Source of the DNA: Arthrobacter sp. 131MFCol6.1
Lineage (GTDB): Bacteria; Actinomycetota; Actinomycetes; Actinomycetales; Micrococcaceae
Reading direction: 5' to 3'
DNA length: 64,000 bases
Assembly: GCF_000374925.1 (NCBI RefSeq)
Contig: NZ_KB895541.1
Location: 1,118,122 to 1,182,121 of the forward strand
Shown: positions 55,939 to 64,000 of the stretch, one piece after another
Numbering within the stretch: position 1 is the stretch's first letter
Layout of the letters: every line of letters starts with the position of its first letter
Position numbers and translations under genes: made by a program
Notes under the pieces: model-generated
Database searches by the model: none
The model's input: only the letters and a program-made list of their open reading frames with translations
What the model was told of the DNA's origin: nothing

Positions 55939-56955
55939 CTAGCTGGCGAGCTGGCCGCTGGCGGCGCCCCGGGATGCGCTGATGCGGCCGGCGCCGTGCC
56001 GGTTGCCGCTCTGCCGGCTGCCGCTGTTCTTGTTGCCGCTACGCGGCCGGGGCAGGGCGAGCTTGTCCAGCACGTCCAGGGCCGCGGCGTGCTCATTGAA
56101 CGTGTAGAGGTGGATGCCGGGGGCTCCGGCGTCCAGGGCTGCGTTGGCGAGATCAACGGTGGCGCTGACCCCGATCCGGGTCCGCTCGGCGTCGGTATCG
56201 GCGGCCGCGAGGCGTTCGATGAGTTCCGGGGCCGGTTCCACGCCGGTCAGTTCGCCGAGCCGGGCGAGCCGCCGGAGGCTGGTCAGCGGCATGACCCCGG
56301 GAATGATCGGGATGGTCACCCCGGCCCGGCGTGCCCGCGCCAGGAGGTCGGCGTACTGTTCGGTGTGGAAGAAGACCTGGGTGATGGCGAAGTCGGCGCC
56401 GGAGCGCTGCTTGGCCAGCAGGACCTCGACGTCGTGCGCCTCACTCGGGGATTCCGGGTGCCGGGTCGGGTAGGCGGCGACGCCGACCGCGACCCTGCCG
56501 GCGCACAGCAGTGCCGAGCGGCGCTGCTCCACGCGGCGGATGAGCTCGATCAGGTCCTGGGCGTACCGGAGCGATCCCGGCGGCGGGGTTTCTCCGTCTT
56601 TGGGCCGGTCGCCGCGGAGGGCGAGGATGCCGCGGACGCCGACGTCGAGCAGTTCGCCGATGATCTCCGCCAGCTCCTGCGGGGAATTCCCCACGCAGGT
56701 CAGGTGGGCCAGGGGCCGCAGCGTCGTTTCCTGCACGAGCCGGTTGACGAGATCGACGGCGGTGCTGCGGTTGGAGCCGTTGGACCCGTAGGTCACGGAC
56801 ACGTAGTCCGGGTCCGTGGCTTCCAGTTCGCCGATGGTGGTCCAGAGGGATTCGGCGGCTGCGGGCGACCGCGGCGGGAACAGCTCGTAGGACAGCGCAA
56901 CAGGGGCCGCGCCGGCAAGATTGGGATGGGTATCGATAAGGCTTGGAGGTGACAT
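55939..56955 (-). CDS. metF: 5,10-methylenetetrahydrofolate reductase
   Basis: The 338-residue protein has the MetF flavin-barrel motifs: SYELFPPRSPAAAESLW, DYVSVTYGSNGSNRS, PLAHLTCVGNS, GVRGILALRGDRPKDGE, AITQVFFHTEQYADLL and IIPGVMPLTS. It makes the 5-methyl-THF used by MetE. A Gly/Ser/Arg/Asn-rich C-terminal tail of about 35 residues is atypical. ATG 56955 starts the metFE operon. Confidence 0.95.
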   Translation of the reverse strand: MSPPSLIDTHPNLAGAAPVALSYELFPPRSPAAAESLWTTIGELEATDPDYVSVTYGSNGSNRSTAVDLVNRLVQETTLRPLAHLTCVGNSPQELAEIIGELLDVGVRGILALRGDRPKDGETPPPGSLRYAQDLIELIRRVEQRRSALLCAGRVAVGVAAYPTRHPESPSEAHDVEVLLAKQRSGADFAITQVFFHTEQYADLLARARRAGVTIPIIPGVMPLTSLRRLARLGELTGVEPAPELIERLAAADTDAERTRIGVSATVDLANAALDAGAPGIHLYTFNEHAAALDVLDKLALPRPRSGNKNSGSRQSGNRHGAGRISASRGAASGQLAS

Positions 56956-57385
56956 TTGCGTCCTTGGCTTTGAACACTGCCGCCGGGAGATCCGGAATCC
57001 CGGCGGACCGGAACCAGAAACGGAAACTCCGTCGTCAGTGAATTGAGTTTGGGGAACACGGAGGGAACTTCAGCAGGGCGCAGCCGCGACTGTTACGCCT
57101 GATACGAAGTTGTCCGTGAGCAAATGTCAGGCCCACATGGGGGCACCCACACCCTCCTGGGCCGCCCGGGGGCAGCTTTCAGCGGAGGATCGCTGACACG
57201 TTACTGAGGTAACTTGTATAGAACTCTAAGACCCGGCCGGGGTGCCCTTCAAGTCGGCGTCCGAATTAAGACGCACCTTTACGGGCGTTTGCGGCGCCGG
57301 GCAGAATAATGTTCGCCGAAGGCGCCAATTTCGCCCCGCGCGGCCCGCTCTCCCCAACGCACCTGGTCAGGACTATCCTGTTGCC
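56956..57385. other. metF leader and divergent promoter, no recognised riboswitch
   Basis: About 430 bp separates metF from the small gene at 57386. I looked for B12-box and S-box/SAM-IV cores on the metF strand and saw none. Several GC-rich inverted segments are present (for example GCCCACATGGGGGC at about 57131-57144). Confidence 0.35.
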
Positions 57386-57583
57386 ATGATTCAGCTTCCA
57401 GCCAGCTACCAGCAGTACCTCGCCGGCAAGAGCGAGAGCTTCATCAACACCGTCCGGCCAGTCCTCATGCAGTCGGCCGCAGAGAGGTTGCACGGGGTCC
57501 GGATTCTCGTGCTTCCGCATGGCCACCAGGCGCATCTGGATGACACCATCCCGTATGGGACGGTGGTTGAGGACATCGACTGA
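57386..57583 (+). CDS. Small conserved hypothetical protein
   Basis: The 65-residue acidic protein begins MIQLPASYQQYLAGKSES and ends PYGTVVEDID, with HGVRILVLPHGHQAHLD in between. ATG 57386 lacks a clear ribosome-binding site, and a TATCCT string lies about 12 bases upstream, so leaderless translation is possible. Similar short proteins occur in Arthrobacter (memory). The longer frame from 57242 is not credible. It is convergent with the ROK regulator. Confidence 0.6.
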   Translation: MIQLPASYQQYLAGKSESFINTVRPVLMQSAAERLHGVRILVLPHGHQAHLDDTIPYGTVVEDID

Positions 57584-57601
57584 CGTCCGGTCAGCCCCTG
57601 C

Positions 57602-58855
57602 CTAGTCCCCCAGGAGCAGCCGCTGGGAGCGCGGGGCCAGTGTGTGTTCGAGCACCAGGCAGGCCGCACCGACGGCGCCGACGTCCTCGCCTACCCCTGT
57701 GCCCACGACTTCGATCCCATGGATCCTCCGGGTGGCACTGTTTGCCTCGACGAGTCCGGGGACCAGCTCGAGGTAGGCCGCTGAGAGGCATGTCCAGAAC
57801 GGGCCGCCGAACACTACCCGGTCCACGTCCAGGGCGTTGGTGACGACGGACACCGCACGGGCCACGAGGACTGCGGACCCTCGAATGATTTCCTTGGCTT
57901 CATCGTTGCCGGCGTCGGCGATCGCGCACAACTCGGCGAACCGCTCCTGGACTGCCGGTGCGCTCCTGTCCTGGAGTGAACCATCCAATATCCCGGCCGC
58001 CTCGGCCTGCGCCACGAGGACCTGCGGGATGGCGGAGGACTTCACGCATCCGTGCTGCCCGCAGTCGCAGAGGGCGCCGCCCGGGTCGACGACGATGTGT
58101 CCGATTTCCCCGGCGTTGCCCGAGGTCCCGCGGACGACTTCGTCATTGAGGACGATCCCGCAGCCGATCCCGGTCCCCATATACATGAAGACAAAGCTGC
58201 CCTCTCCGCTGGGGCCGCCGGCCCAGGTTTCGGCCACGGCTGCGCTGGTGACGTCCTTGTCCATAAGCGTGGACAGGCCAGTGGCTTCCGCCAGGGCATC
58301 CCGCAGCCCCACGTGGTCCCAACCCGGCAGCAGCGGCGGGTCCACGACGGCGCCCTCGTTGAGGTCGATGGGGCCCGGCGACGCAACCCCGAGCCCGGCG
58401 ATCCGGTCCGGGTCCACCCCGGAGTCCAGGATGAGCCTCTTGATTTCGCCCGCGATGGTTTCGATGACAGCCCTGGGGTCGGTGCCGGGCGGGGTGGTGA
58501 TCCGTGAGTGCCGGACGACGGCGCCGAGCAGGTCCAGCACGACGAACGTGAGGACGGCCGGGTCCAGGTGGACGCCCACGGCATACATCCCCGCGGGATT
58601 CAGCCGGAGCATGGTCCTGGGCTTGCCCGGCCCGGTGCCTTCCTTGCCTGCCTCGACGATCAGGTGCTGGTCCAGCAGGCGGCGGGAAATGTTGGAGATA
58701 GTCTGCGGCGAGAGTCCGACAATCTGGGCGAGTTCCACCCGGCTCAGCCCGCCCGGCGTGCGGCGGATGGCGTCCAAGATGACCGTGAGGTTGAAGTCGC
58801 CCATCTTCGGTAGGTTGGTCCCTCGCCTCGGCGAGGGTTGCCGGAACTCGGTCAC
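57602..58855 (-). CDS. ROK-family transcriptional regulator
   Basis: The 417-residue protein has an N-terminal winged HTH (LSRVELAQIVGLSPQTISNISRRL) and a ROK sugar-kinase-like domain with MGTGIGCGIV and NAGEIGHIVVDPGG. The zinc motif CDCGQHGCVKS departs from the usual CxCGxxGCxE by losing the final Glu, and the usual ND of the sugar site is KD (MDKDVTSAA). It therefore probably senses a sugar without kinase activity. GTG 58855 has AGAGG six bases upstream. No sugar genes are adjacent, so the regulon is unknown. Confidence 0.85.
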   Translation of the reverse strand: MTEFRQPSPRRGTNLPKMGDFNLTVILDAIRRTPGGLSRVELAQIVGLSPQTISNISRRLLDQHLIVEAGKEGTGPGKPRTMLRLNPAGMYAVGVHLDPAVLTFVVLDLLGAVVRHSRITTPPGTDPRAVIETIAGEIKRLILDSGVDPDRIAGLGVASPGPIDLNEGAVVDPPLLPGWDHVGLRDALAEATGLSTLMDKDVTSAAVAETWAGGPSGEGSFVFMYMGTGIGCGIVLNDEVVRGTSGNAGEIGHIVVDPGGALCDCGQHGCVKSSAIPQVLVAQAEAAGILDGSLQDRSAPAVQERFAELCAIADAGNDEAKEIIRGSAVLVARAVSVVTNALDVDRVVFGGPFWTCLSAAYLELVPGLVEANSATRRIHGIEVVGTGVGEDVGAVGAACLVLEHTLAPRSQRLLLGD

Positions 58856-58959
58856 TGATACCTCTAAACGTTTTGGCCACGCACAGCAGTTGTCAGAATC
58901 GTACGTTACGTGCAGGCGTGCGCCCACACTTGCGCTTTACTGACACAAAGTTTCTTTCG

Positions 58960-60105
58960 TCAAGGCCGCCGGGTGCTGGCCGTGACGGTGAATTTTGGAT
59001 TCCTGCCGGCCTCGCGTGTGGGCCCGATCAGCCGTTCCAGGGCCGGCCGGTAGTGCAGGTGGCTGTTGAACACGGTCCAGAGCTCCCCGCCCGGGGCGAG
59101 CACCCTGCCGGCCGCTTCGATCAGCTTGATCCCCGCGCCGGAGTGGACCGCCGCTTCCAGGTGGAAGGGCGGGTTGAGCAGGACCAGGTCCGCGCTGGCG
59201 TCCGGGAGGGAGCTCATGGCGTCGTCCTGGAGCACGTCGATCCGTCTGTCCAGGCCGTTCGCCCGGGAGGTGGCCAAGGCTGAGTCGACTGCGGCGGCGG
59301 ACCGGTCGGTGGCGGTGACGCGGGCACCGGGGTTGGCGCGGGCGTACATCGCGGCAAGGATTCCGGTGCCGCAGCCAAGGTCAACGGCATGGGTGGCGTG
59401 CGGCATCCGGGGCAGGAAGTCCAGCAGGAACCTGGTCCCGATATCCAGCCCGGTGCCGGCGAAGACGGCGCCCCGGGCGCAGACCGTGAGCCCCAGTCCG
59501 TCGTTGACCTCAGTGACCGGGAAGGGCAGCGCTGCCGGGACCGGCTTGGGGCTCCGGGCCAGCAGGAGCCGTGATTTCTGCCGCGCCAACTGGGGCTGGA
59601 CGTCGCCGAAGTAGCGGCCCAGGACGGCGTTCATGCCCAGGCTCATGTGTTTGACGCGTCCGCCCGCGACCAGCACTACCTCGGGCGCCGCGTAGCGGGC
59701 CACGGCGTCGGCGATCTCCTCAAGTTCCGCCAGGGACCGCGGCAACTGCAGCAAGACCAGGGAGGCTCCCTCCAGCAGTTCGGCGCCCAACGGGAGGTGC
59801 TGGAAGCCGCCGTCGATGCCCAGGGCCTCGGCGTTCGCCCGCAGCGCCCGTTCACCGGTGATGAGGTCCTGCTGGACCCGCACGGCCTCCGCCCCGAGGG
59901 TCAGGGCGCCGAGGGTCAGGGCACCGTACCGGTCCCCCACCACCGCGAGCCGGCCGCCGGGCGGCAGCAGGCCGGCCGCGCGCATCTCAAGTAGTGAGTC
60001 CAGCAGGAGCCTGTCCGTGGCGTCCCAGGCCTGCAGGTTGTCGGCCTCCACATCCGGGAATCTACGCAGCCGGGCAAAGAGGGATTCGAAGCTGTTGTCC
60101 GCCAC
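58960..60105 (-). CDS. RlmG/RsmC-like class I rRNA methyltransferase
   Basis: The 381-residue protein has the two-domain RlmG/RsmC layout: a degenerate N-terminal MTase-like domain and a C-terminal catalytic one with SAM motif HAVDLGCGTGILAAMYA and motif IV LVLLNPPFH. Family members methylate guanine N2 in 16S or 23S rRNA. GTG 60105 is chosen because the conserved protein starts there. The frame to 60459 crosses the terminator and the next gene end. A 15-bp in-frame tandem duplication gives GALTLGALTLGA near residues 62-73. Confidence 0.85.
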   Translation of the reverse strand: MADNSFESLFARLRRFPDVEADNLQAWDATDRLLLDSLLEMRAAGLLPPGGRLAVVGDRYGALTLGALTLGAEAVRVQQDLITGERALRANAEALGIDGGFQHLPLGAELLEGASLVLLQLPRSLAELEEIADAVARYAAPEVVLVAGGRVKHMSLGMNAVLGRYFGDVQPQLARQKSRLLLARSPKPVPAALPFPVTEVNDGLGLTVCARGAVFAGTGLDIGTRFLLDFLPRMPHATHAVDLGCGTGILAAMYARANPGARVTATDRSAAAVDSALATSRANGLDRRIDVLQDDAMSSLPDASADLVLLNPPFHLEAAVHSGAGIKLIEAAGRVLAPGGELWTVFNSHLHYRPALERLIGPTREAGRNPKFTVTASTRRP

Positions 60106-60174
60106 GCGCGTTGTGCCGCCGTTTCTTCTCGGGTGGGAATTTAGCTGGGTGTTTGGAACTTCGGCACTGCACTT

Positions 60175-60237
60175 CAACGCGGGGTCACTTACGGTCCGTC
60201 CTGCACTCCGGGATGGGCCGTAAGTGACCCCGCGTTG
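60175..60237. terminator. 23-bp stem hairpin
   Basis: 60175-60197 (CAACGCGGGGTCACTTACGG...) pairs with 60215-60237 with one G-T. It lies directly after the stop of the flavin monooxygenase (60240). It also sits about 70 bp upstream of the RlmG-like start, so it insulates that gene. Confidence 0.85.
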
Positions 60238-60239
60238 CT

Positions 60240-61370
60240 TTAAGTTATACCGGTCCGGGCCAGCAGTGTGACGATTCCGGCGACGGCGGCCCGGCCGGCC
60301 CGGTTGGCGCCGATTGTGGACGAGGAGGGCCCGTAGCCGACGAGGTGGACCCGGGGCTCGGCGGCGACCTGGGTGCCGTCCATCGCGATGCCGCCGCCGG
60401 GTCCGCGCAGGTGCAGCGGGGCGAGGTGTTCGAGTTCGGCCCGGAATCCCGTGGCCCACAGGATGACCCCGGCGGCGAGGAAGCTGCCGTCGGCCAGCCG
60501 GACGCCGTCGGGTTCGATCGCGGTGAACATCGGGTGCCGGTCCAGGACGCCGCGCGCGGCGGCGGCGCGCAGGGCCGGGGTCCAGATCAGGCCCGTCACG
60601 GAGACGACGCTCTGCGGCGGCAGGCCCTGGCGCACCCGCTCCTCGACCAGGGCGACGGCGTCGTGGCCGGCCTGCCGGTCGAAGGCGGCCTCGCGCCAGA
60701 CCGGTTCCCGGCGCGTGAACCAGGTGGTGGTGGTGACCCTGGAGATCTCATCGAGCAGCCCGACGGCCGAGATCCCGCCGCCGACCACGATGACATGCTC
60801 CCCGCGGAATTCGTCGGCGGACACGTAGTCGGCGACGTGCAGCTGCCGGCCGCGGAAGCTGGCCCTGCCCGGATAGATGGGCCAGAACGGCCGGGTCCAG
60901 GTGCCGGTTGCGTTGATGAGGGCGCGGGCCGAGAACCGTCCGCGGGAGGTTGCGATGCTCAGCCGCCCGGCCGGATCATCGTCCTCCCGGCTCACCGACT
61001 GCACCTTCACCGGCCGCTCGATCGCGAGGCCGAGGTCGTGTTCGTACCCGCCGAAATAGCGGGTGAGGAAACTGGAGCTGGCCTCGGCGGGGTCCACGTC
61101 GGGCTGCGGGATTCCCGGGAGGTCGCTGATGCCGTTCACGGTGGCCATGAGCAGGCTCTTCCACCGGTGCCGCCAGGCCCCGCCGGGCCCGTCCTCGGCG
61201 TCGAGCACGATGTATGTCCCGGCGGGGGCCGGGCTGGCCGCGTCGGGGCCGGCCGCGTCAGCTGCGGCCGGGACGAAGCCGCGGCGCTGAAGGTGGTAGG
61301 CCGCCGACAGTCCTGCCTGGCCGGCGCCGACCACGACGACGTCGGCCGCCCGCACCGTCTCAGCGGTCAC
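60240..61370 (-). CDS. Flavin-containing monooxygenase/CzcO-like oxidoreductase
   Basis: The 376-residue protein has two dinucleotide sites: VVVGAGQAGLSAAYHL at the N-terminus (FAD) and HVIVVGGGISAVGLLDEI near 185-205 (NADPH), with the FMO-like LINATGTW segment and the C-terminal LWATGFRAEL. It is probably a flavoprotein monooxygenase or related oxidoreductase. The substrate is unknown. GTG 61370 starts 14 bp after the YjdM stop, so the two may be co-transcribed. Confidence 0.88.
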   Translation of the reverse strand: MTAETVRAADVVVVGAGQAGLSAAYHLQRRGFVPAAADAAGPDAASPAPAGTYIVLDAEDGPGGAWRHRWKSLLMATVNGISDLPGIPQPDVDPAEASSSFLTRYFGGYEHDLGLAIERPVKVQSVSREDDDPAGRLSIATSRGRFSARALINATGTWTRPFWPIYPGRASFRGRQLHVADYVSADEFRGEHVIVVGGGISAVGLLDEISRVTTTTWFTRREPVWREAAFDRQAGHDAVALVEERVRQGLPPQSVVSVTGLIWTPALRAAAARGVLDRHPMFTAIEPDGVRLADGSFLAAGVILWATGFRAELEHLAPLHLRGPGGGIAMDGTQVAAEPRVHLVGYGPSSSTIGANRAGRAAVAGIVTLLARTGIT

Positions 61371-61384
61371 GGTCGCGTTCCCGG

Positions 61385-61744
61385 TCAGATCTTCTTGACG
61401 ACGCTGGACTTGAGCTGCATGGGGCCCACGCCGTCCACCTTGCAGTCGATGTCGTGGTCGCCGACACCGTTGACCAGGCGGATGCCGCGGACCTTGGTGC
61501 CGACTTTGATGACGGTGGAGCTTCCCTTGATTTTCAGGTCCTTGACCACGGTGACGGTGTCGCCGTCGGCGAGGACGTTGCCTACCGCGTCCTTGATGAC
61601 GGCGGCCGCTGGGGCGTCGGCTTCTGCGTCAGTCTCCGCGGACGCGGACCATTCGTGCGCGCACTCCGGGCAGACCAGGAGTGCCCCCATTTCGTAGGTG
61701 TATTCGCTGGAGCATTCGGGGCACGGGGGCAGGGAGTCGTTCAC
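61385..61744 (-). CDS. yjdM: YjdM/PhnA-type zinc-ribbon protein
   Basis: The 119-residue protein has the N-terminal zinc ribbon ([13 protein letters not shown]...[11 protein letters not shown], two CxxC) and the C-terminal YjdM domain ([44 protein letters not shown]). Despite the old PhnA name, phosphonate metabolism is not established for the family. Complete, normal length. Confidence 0.93.
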   Translation of the reverse strand: MNDSLPPCPECSSEYTYEMGALLVCPECAHEWSASAETDAEADAPAAAVIKDAVGNVLADGDTVTVVKDLKIKGSSTVIKVGTKVRGIRLVNGVGDHDIDCKVDGVGPMQLKSSVVKKI

Positions 61745-61813
61745 CCGACCAAGTTTAGCCGCCGCTTGTGCCCGCCCGTGCTGGCGGCCTTCTTCTCGCC
61801 GCGGCCGGGCGCC

Positions 61814-62611
61814 TTAGAACGGGTTCAGCAGGCGGTCCACGAACTGCCGCGTGCGTTCCTCCCGCGGGTCCCGCAGCACGGTGTCGGGGTGGCCGCGTTC
61901 GACCACCACGCCGCCGTCCATGAAGATGACCTCGTCGGCCACCTGACGGGCGAACGCGAGCTCGTGGGTGACCACCACCATGGTCCAGCCTTCGTCGGCG
62001 AGTTCCTTGATGACGGCCAGGACCTCGCCCACGAGCTCGGGGTCCAGCGCAGAGGTGGGCTCGTCGAAGAGCAGCAGTTGCGGGCGCAGGGCGAGGGCTC
62101 GGACAATGCCGACGCGCTGCTGCTGGCCGCCGGAGAGCTCGAAGGGGTAGCTGTTTTCCTTGCCGGTCAGGCCGACCCGGGCCAACAGGTCCCTGGCCTC
62201 CTGGATCGCCTCCGCCTTGGGCCGCTTCTGCACCTGGACCGGGCCCTCGATCACGTTCTCCAGGACGGTCTTGTGCGGAAAGAGGTTGTAGTGCTGGAAC
62301 ACCATGGCGCTGCGGTCCCGCAAGGCGAGCACCTGCTTCTTCGCCACCGGTGTGGCAAAGTCCACGGTCAGTTGCCCCGCGAATTCGGCGACGCCGGCGT
62401 CGGGCACTTCGAGGCCGTTCAGGCAGCGCAGGACTGTCGTTTTTCCTGATCCGGACGGCCCGATCAACGTGACCACTTCGCCGCGCCGCACTTCAAGGTC
62501 GATGGATTTGAGCACTTCGTGCTGGCCGAACGCCTTGCGCAGGCCCGTGACGGTCAGGAGCGGCTCGTCCGGGACAGGAACATCGGAGGGTTGCGGTTCA
62601 GTGGGCGACAT
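61814..62611 (-). CDS. Amino-acid ABC transporter ATP-binding protein
   Basis: The 265-residue ATPase has Walker [11 protein letters not shown]-loop region [13 protein letters not shown], signature LSGGQQQR, Walker [15 protein letters not shown] and H-loop VTHELAFA, typical of polar amino-acid uptake (GlnQ/TcyC type). ATG 62611 overlaps the permease stop by 14 bases. It is the last gene of a binding protein-permease-ATPase operon. Confidence 0.95.
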   Translation of the reverse strand: MSPTEPQPSDVPVPDEPLLTVTGLRKAFGQHEVLKSIDLEVRRGEVVTLIGPSGSGKTTVLRCLNGLEVPDAGVAEFAGQLTVDFATPVAKKQVLALRDRSAMVFQHYNLFPHKTVLENVIEGPVQVQKRPKAEAIQEARDLLARVGLTGKENSYPFELSGGQQQRVGIVRALALRPQLLLFDEPTSALDPELVGEVLAVIKELADEGWTMVVVTHELAFARQVADEVIFMDGGVVVERGHPDTVLRDPREERTRQFVDRLLNPF

Positions 62612-63263
62612 AGCGGTCCAATCTCTTCTCCAGGGCGGACTGTCCGCTGGCGAGAACGAGGCAGATGATCCAGTAGATCACGGCTGCTTCCAGATACAGC
62701 AGCATGAATTCCTGGCTGAAGGCTGCCACCTGCTGCGCCACGCGGAACAGTTCGGTGACGAGGATCAGCGACGCCAGCGAGGTGTCCTTGACCAGGCTGA
62801 TGAAGGTGTTGGACAGTGGCGGAACCGAGACCCGGGCGGCCTGCGGCAGGATGATCCGCACGAGCGTCTGCCGGCGCGACATTCCGATGGTGTGGCCGGC
62901 CTCCCACTGGCCCTTCGGAACGGACAAGATGGCCGCCCGGATGACCTCCGCGGCATAGCCGCCGACGTTCAGGGAGAACGCGATAATGGCGCTGGGCCAG
63001 GGGCTGATGGTGATTCCCACGGAAGGCAGCCCGTAGAAAATGACGAACAGCTGGACCAGGAGCGGGGTTCCTCGGATGACGGAAATGTAGGTCCGCGCCA
63101 CCGCGGAAACCAGGCGGTTGCGGCTCAGCCGCATGAGGGCCACCACCAGCGCCAGCAGGAGGCCCAGGCTGAACGATGCCAGCGCCAAGGGGATGGTGCC
63201 GAAGATCGCACCCGTCAGGAGGGGGCCCAGCGATGACCACACGAGTTCCCAGTTGATGCTCAT
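62598..63263 (-). CDS. Amino-acid ABC transporter permease
   Basis: The 221-residue protein has five predicted membrane segments and the HisM/GlnP-type permease signatures ([54 protein letters not shown], the EAA loop). It forms the channel for the ATPase encoded downstream. Start ATG 63263, 36 bp after the binding-protein stop. Confidence 0.95.
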   Translation of the reverse strand: MSINWELVWSSLGPLLTGAIFGTIPLALASFSLGLLLALVVALMRLSRNRLVSAVARTYISVIRGTPLLVQLFVIFYGLPSVGITISPWPSAIIAFSLNVGGYAAEVIRAAILSVPKGQWEAGHTIGMSRRQTLVRIILPQAARVSVPPLSNTFISLVKDTSLASLILVTELFRVAQQVAAFSQEFMLLYLEAAVIYWIICLVLASGQSALEKRLDRYVAH

Positions 63264-63299
63264 GCCCGGACGCGGCGTTTCTCTGCGGCGTGCACAGCG

Positions 63300-64000
63300 C
63301 TACTTCGAGACGTCGGCGTCGAAGTACTTCTGGGAGATCTTCGTCAGGGTGCCGTCGGCCGCCAGCTCGCCGAGGGCCTTGTTGATGGCGTCGGCCAGGC
63401 TGGTCGATCCCTTGCGCAGGGCGAACGCGCTCAGCGACTTGTCAGTGGTCTCGGCAGCAATCTTGATGCCGGTGTCGTGGTCGGTCTTCTGGTAGTCCAG
63501 GTACGTCAGCTTGTCGTTGATGGTGGCATCGACGCGGCCCTGCTTGAGCAGTGTGATCGCCTGCGCCCAGCCCTCGACGGCCTCGACGTTCGCGCCGCTC
63601 TGCTGCGCCAGCTTGTACCAGTTGCTCGTCAGGGACTGCGCCGTGGTCTTGCCCTTGAGGTCCTCAAAGGAGTGGATGCTGTCGTTGTCCGACTTGGTGA
63701 CAACGACGCCGGTGCTCACCGTGTAGGGGGTGGAGAAGTCATACTTCGCCTTGCGCTCATCGGTGATGGAAACCTGGTTCGCGACGACGTCGAACCGCTT
63801 GGCGTCGAGGCCGGCGAAGATGGCGTCGAACTGCGTCTCCTGGAAGGCCGGCTTGACGCCCAGCTTCCCGGCGACGGCGTTGATGATCTCGACGTCGTAG
63901 CCCGTCAGCTCACCGCTGCCGTTGGCGTGGAACGTGAACGGCTTGTAGGTGCCTTCCGTGCCGACCTTGAGCACGCCTGCGCTCTTCACATCGCTGAGGG
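63300..64000 (-). CDS. Amino-acid ABC transporter substrate-binding protein (5' truncated by window)
   Basis: The visible 233 residues run LSDVKSAGVLKVGTEGTYKP and include the type 3 extracellular binding-protein pattern (GYDVEIINAVAGKLG, FDAIFAGLDAKRFDVVANQVSIT, FSTPYTVSTGVVV, AEAL-like lobes). The signal peptide and start lie beyond base 64000. It belongs with the permease and ATPase. The ligand is probably a polar amino acid or cystine; proximity to metFE is suggestive only. Confidence 0.93.
   Translation of the reverse strand, partial: LSDVKSAGVLKVGTEGTYKPFTFHANGSGELTGYDVEIINAVAGKLGVKPAFQETQFDAIFAGLDAKRFDVVANQVSITDERKAKYDFSTPYTVSTGVVVTKSDNDSIHSFEDLKGKTTAQSLTSNWYKLAQQSGANVEAVEGWAQAITLLKQGRVDATINDKLTYLDYQKTDHDTGIKIAAETTDKSLSAFALRKGSTSLADAINKALGELAADGTLTKISQKYFDADVSK

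Noticed and set aside
56956..57240. Cobalamin or SAM riboswitch upstream of metF
   Set aside because: No B12-box or S-box core could be found by eye on the minus strand.

Overview
The window is high-GC actinobacterial chromosome. Protein content (class Ib ribonucleotide reductase nrdHIEF, a DUF2004 protein, DUF1365/Cfa lipid genes, GTG/TTG starts, strong GC-rich terminator hairpins) fits an Arthrobacter/Pseudarthrobacter-type member of the Micrococcaceae. This assignment comes from protein resemblance recalled from memory, not from a search.

Layout. 0-7.6 kb: an APH-like phosphotransferase, a small alpha/beta-barrel protein, a phospholipase D family protein, two tandem secreted repeat proteins and a small membrane protein. 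7.7-20.2 kb: a patchwork of gene remnants and cargo. It holds three copies of a roughly 100-bp element, each just after a strong terminator hairpin (7.75-7.94, 12.55-12.78 and 19.96-20.20 kb), two related DUF6994-like proteins, a lipoprotein serine hydrolase, a broken DUF6112-like conjugation gene, a 5' fragment of thymidine kinase, and a four-gene HTH / PIN-kinase-zinc-ribbon / VWA / PP2C operon related to TerY-P phosphosignalling defence systems. 20.3-29.1 kb: a tightly coupled three-gene operon (SNF2 helicase, sacsin-like GHKL ATPase with a degenerate HNH-like tail, and an MTase-like protein carrying a target-recognition-like domain) that looks like an unnamed defence system. 29.4-32.5 kb: a NYN-domain protein and three small membrane or secreted proteins. 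32.6-41.0 kb: a complete type I restriction-modification locus (hsdM, hsdS, hsdR) led by an HTH / pseudo-methyltransferase protein with a perfect operator-like palindrome upstream.

From 41 kb onward the content is housekeeping: a DUF4230 protein, nrdFEIH with an NrdR-box-like dyad, a three-gene membrane-lipid modification operon (flavin oxidoreductase, DUF1365, Cfa-like methyltransferase) divergent from a LysR regulator, an aldehyde dehydrogenase, a DUF2004 protein, metF-metE, a ROK regulator, an RlmG-like rRNA methyltransferase, a flavin monooxygenase, YjdM, and a polar amino-acid ABC transporter whose binding protein runs off the right edge.

The most notable content is the 7.7-41 kb defence and mobile region. 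The two best candidates for something undescribed are the helicase/GHKL/pseudo-MTase operon (20326-29096) and the PIN-kinase version of TerY-P preceded by an antitoxin-like HTH gene (13177-17495). The three-copy terminator-linked element lies at the edges of these cargo blocks and may mark how they were assembled.
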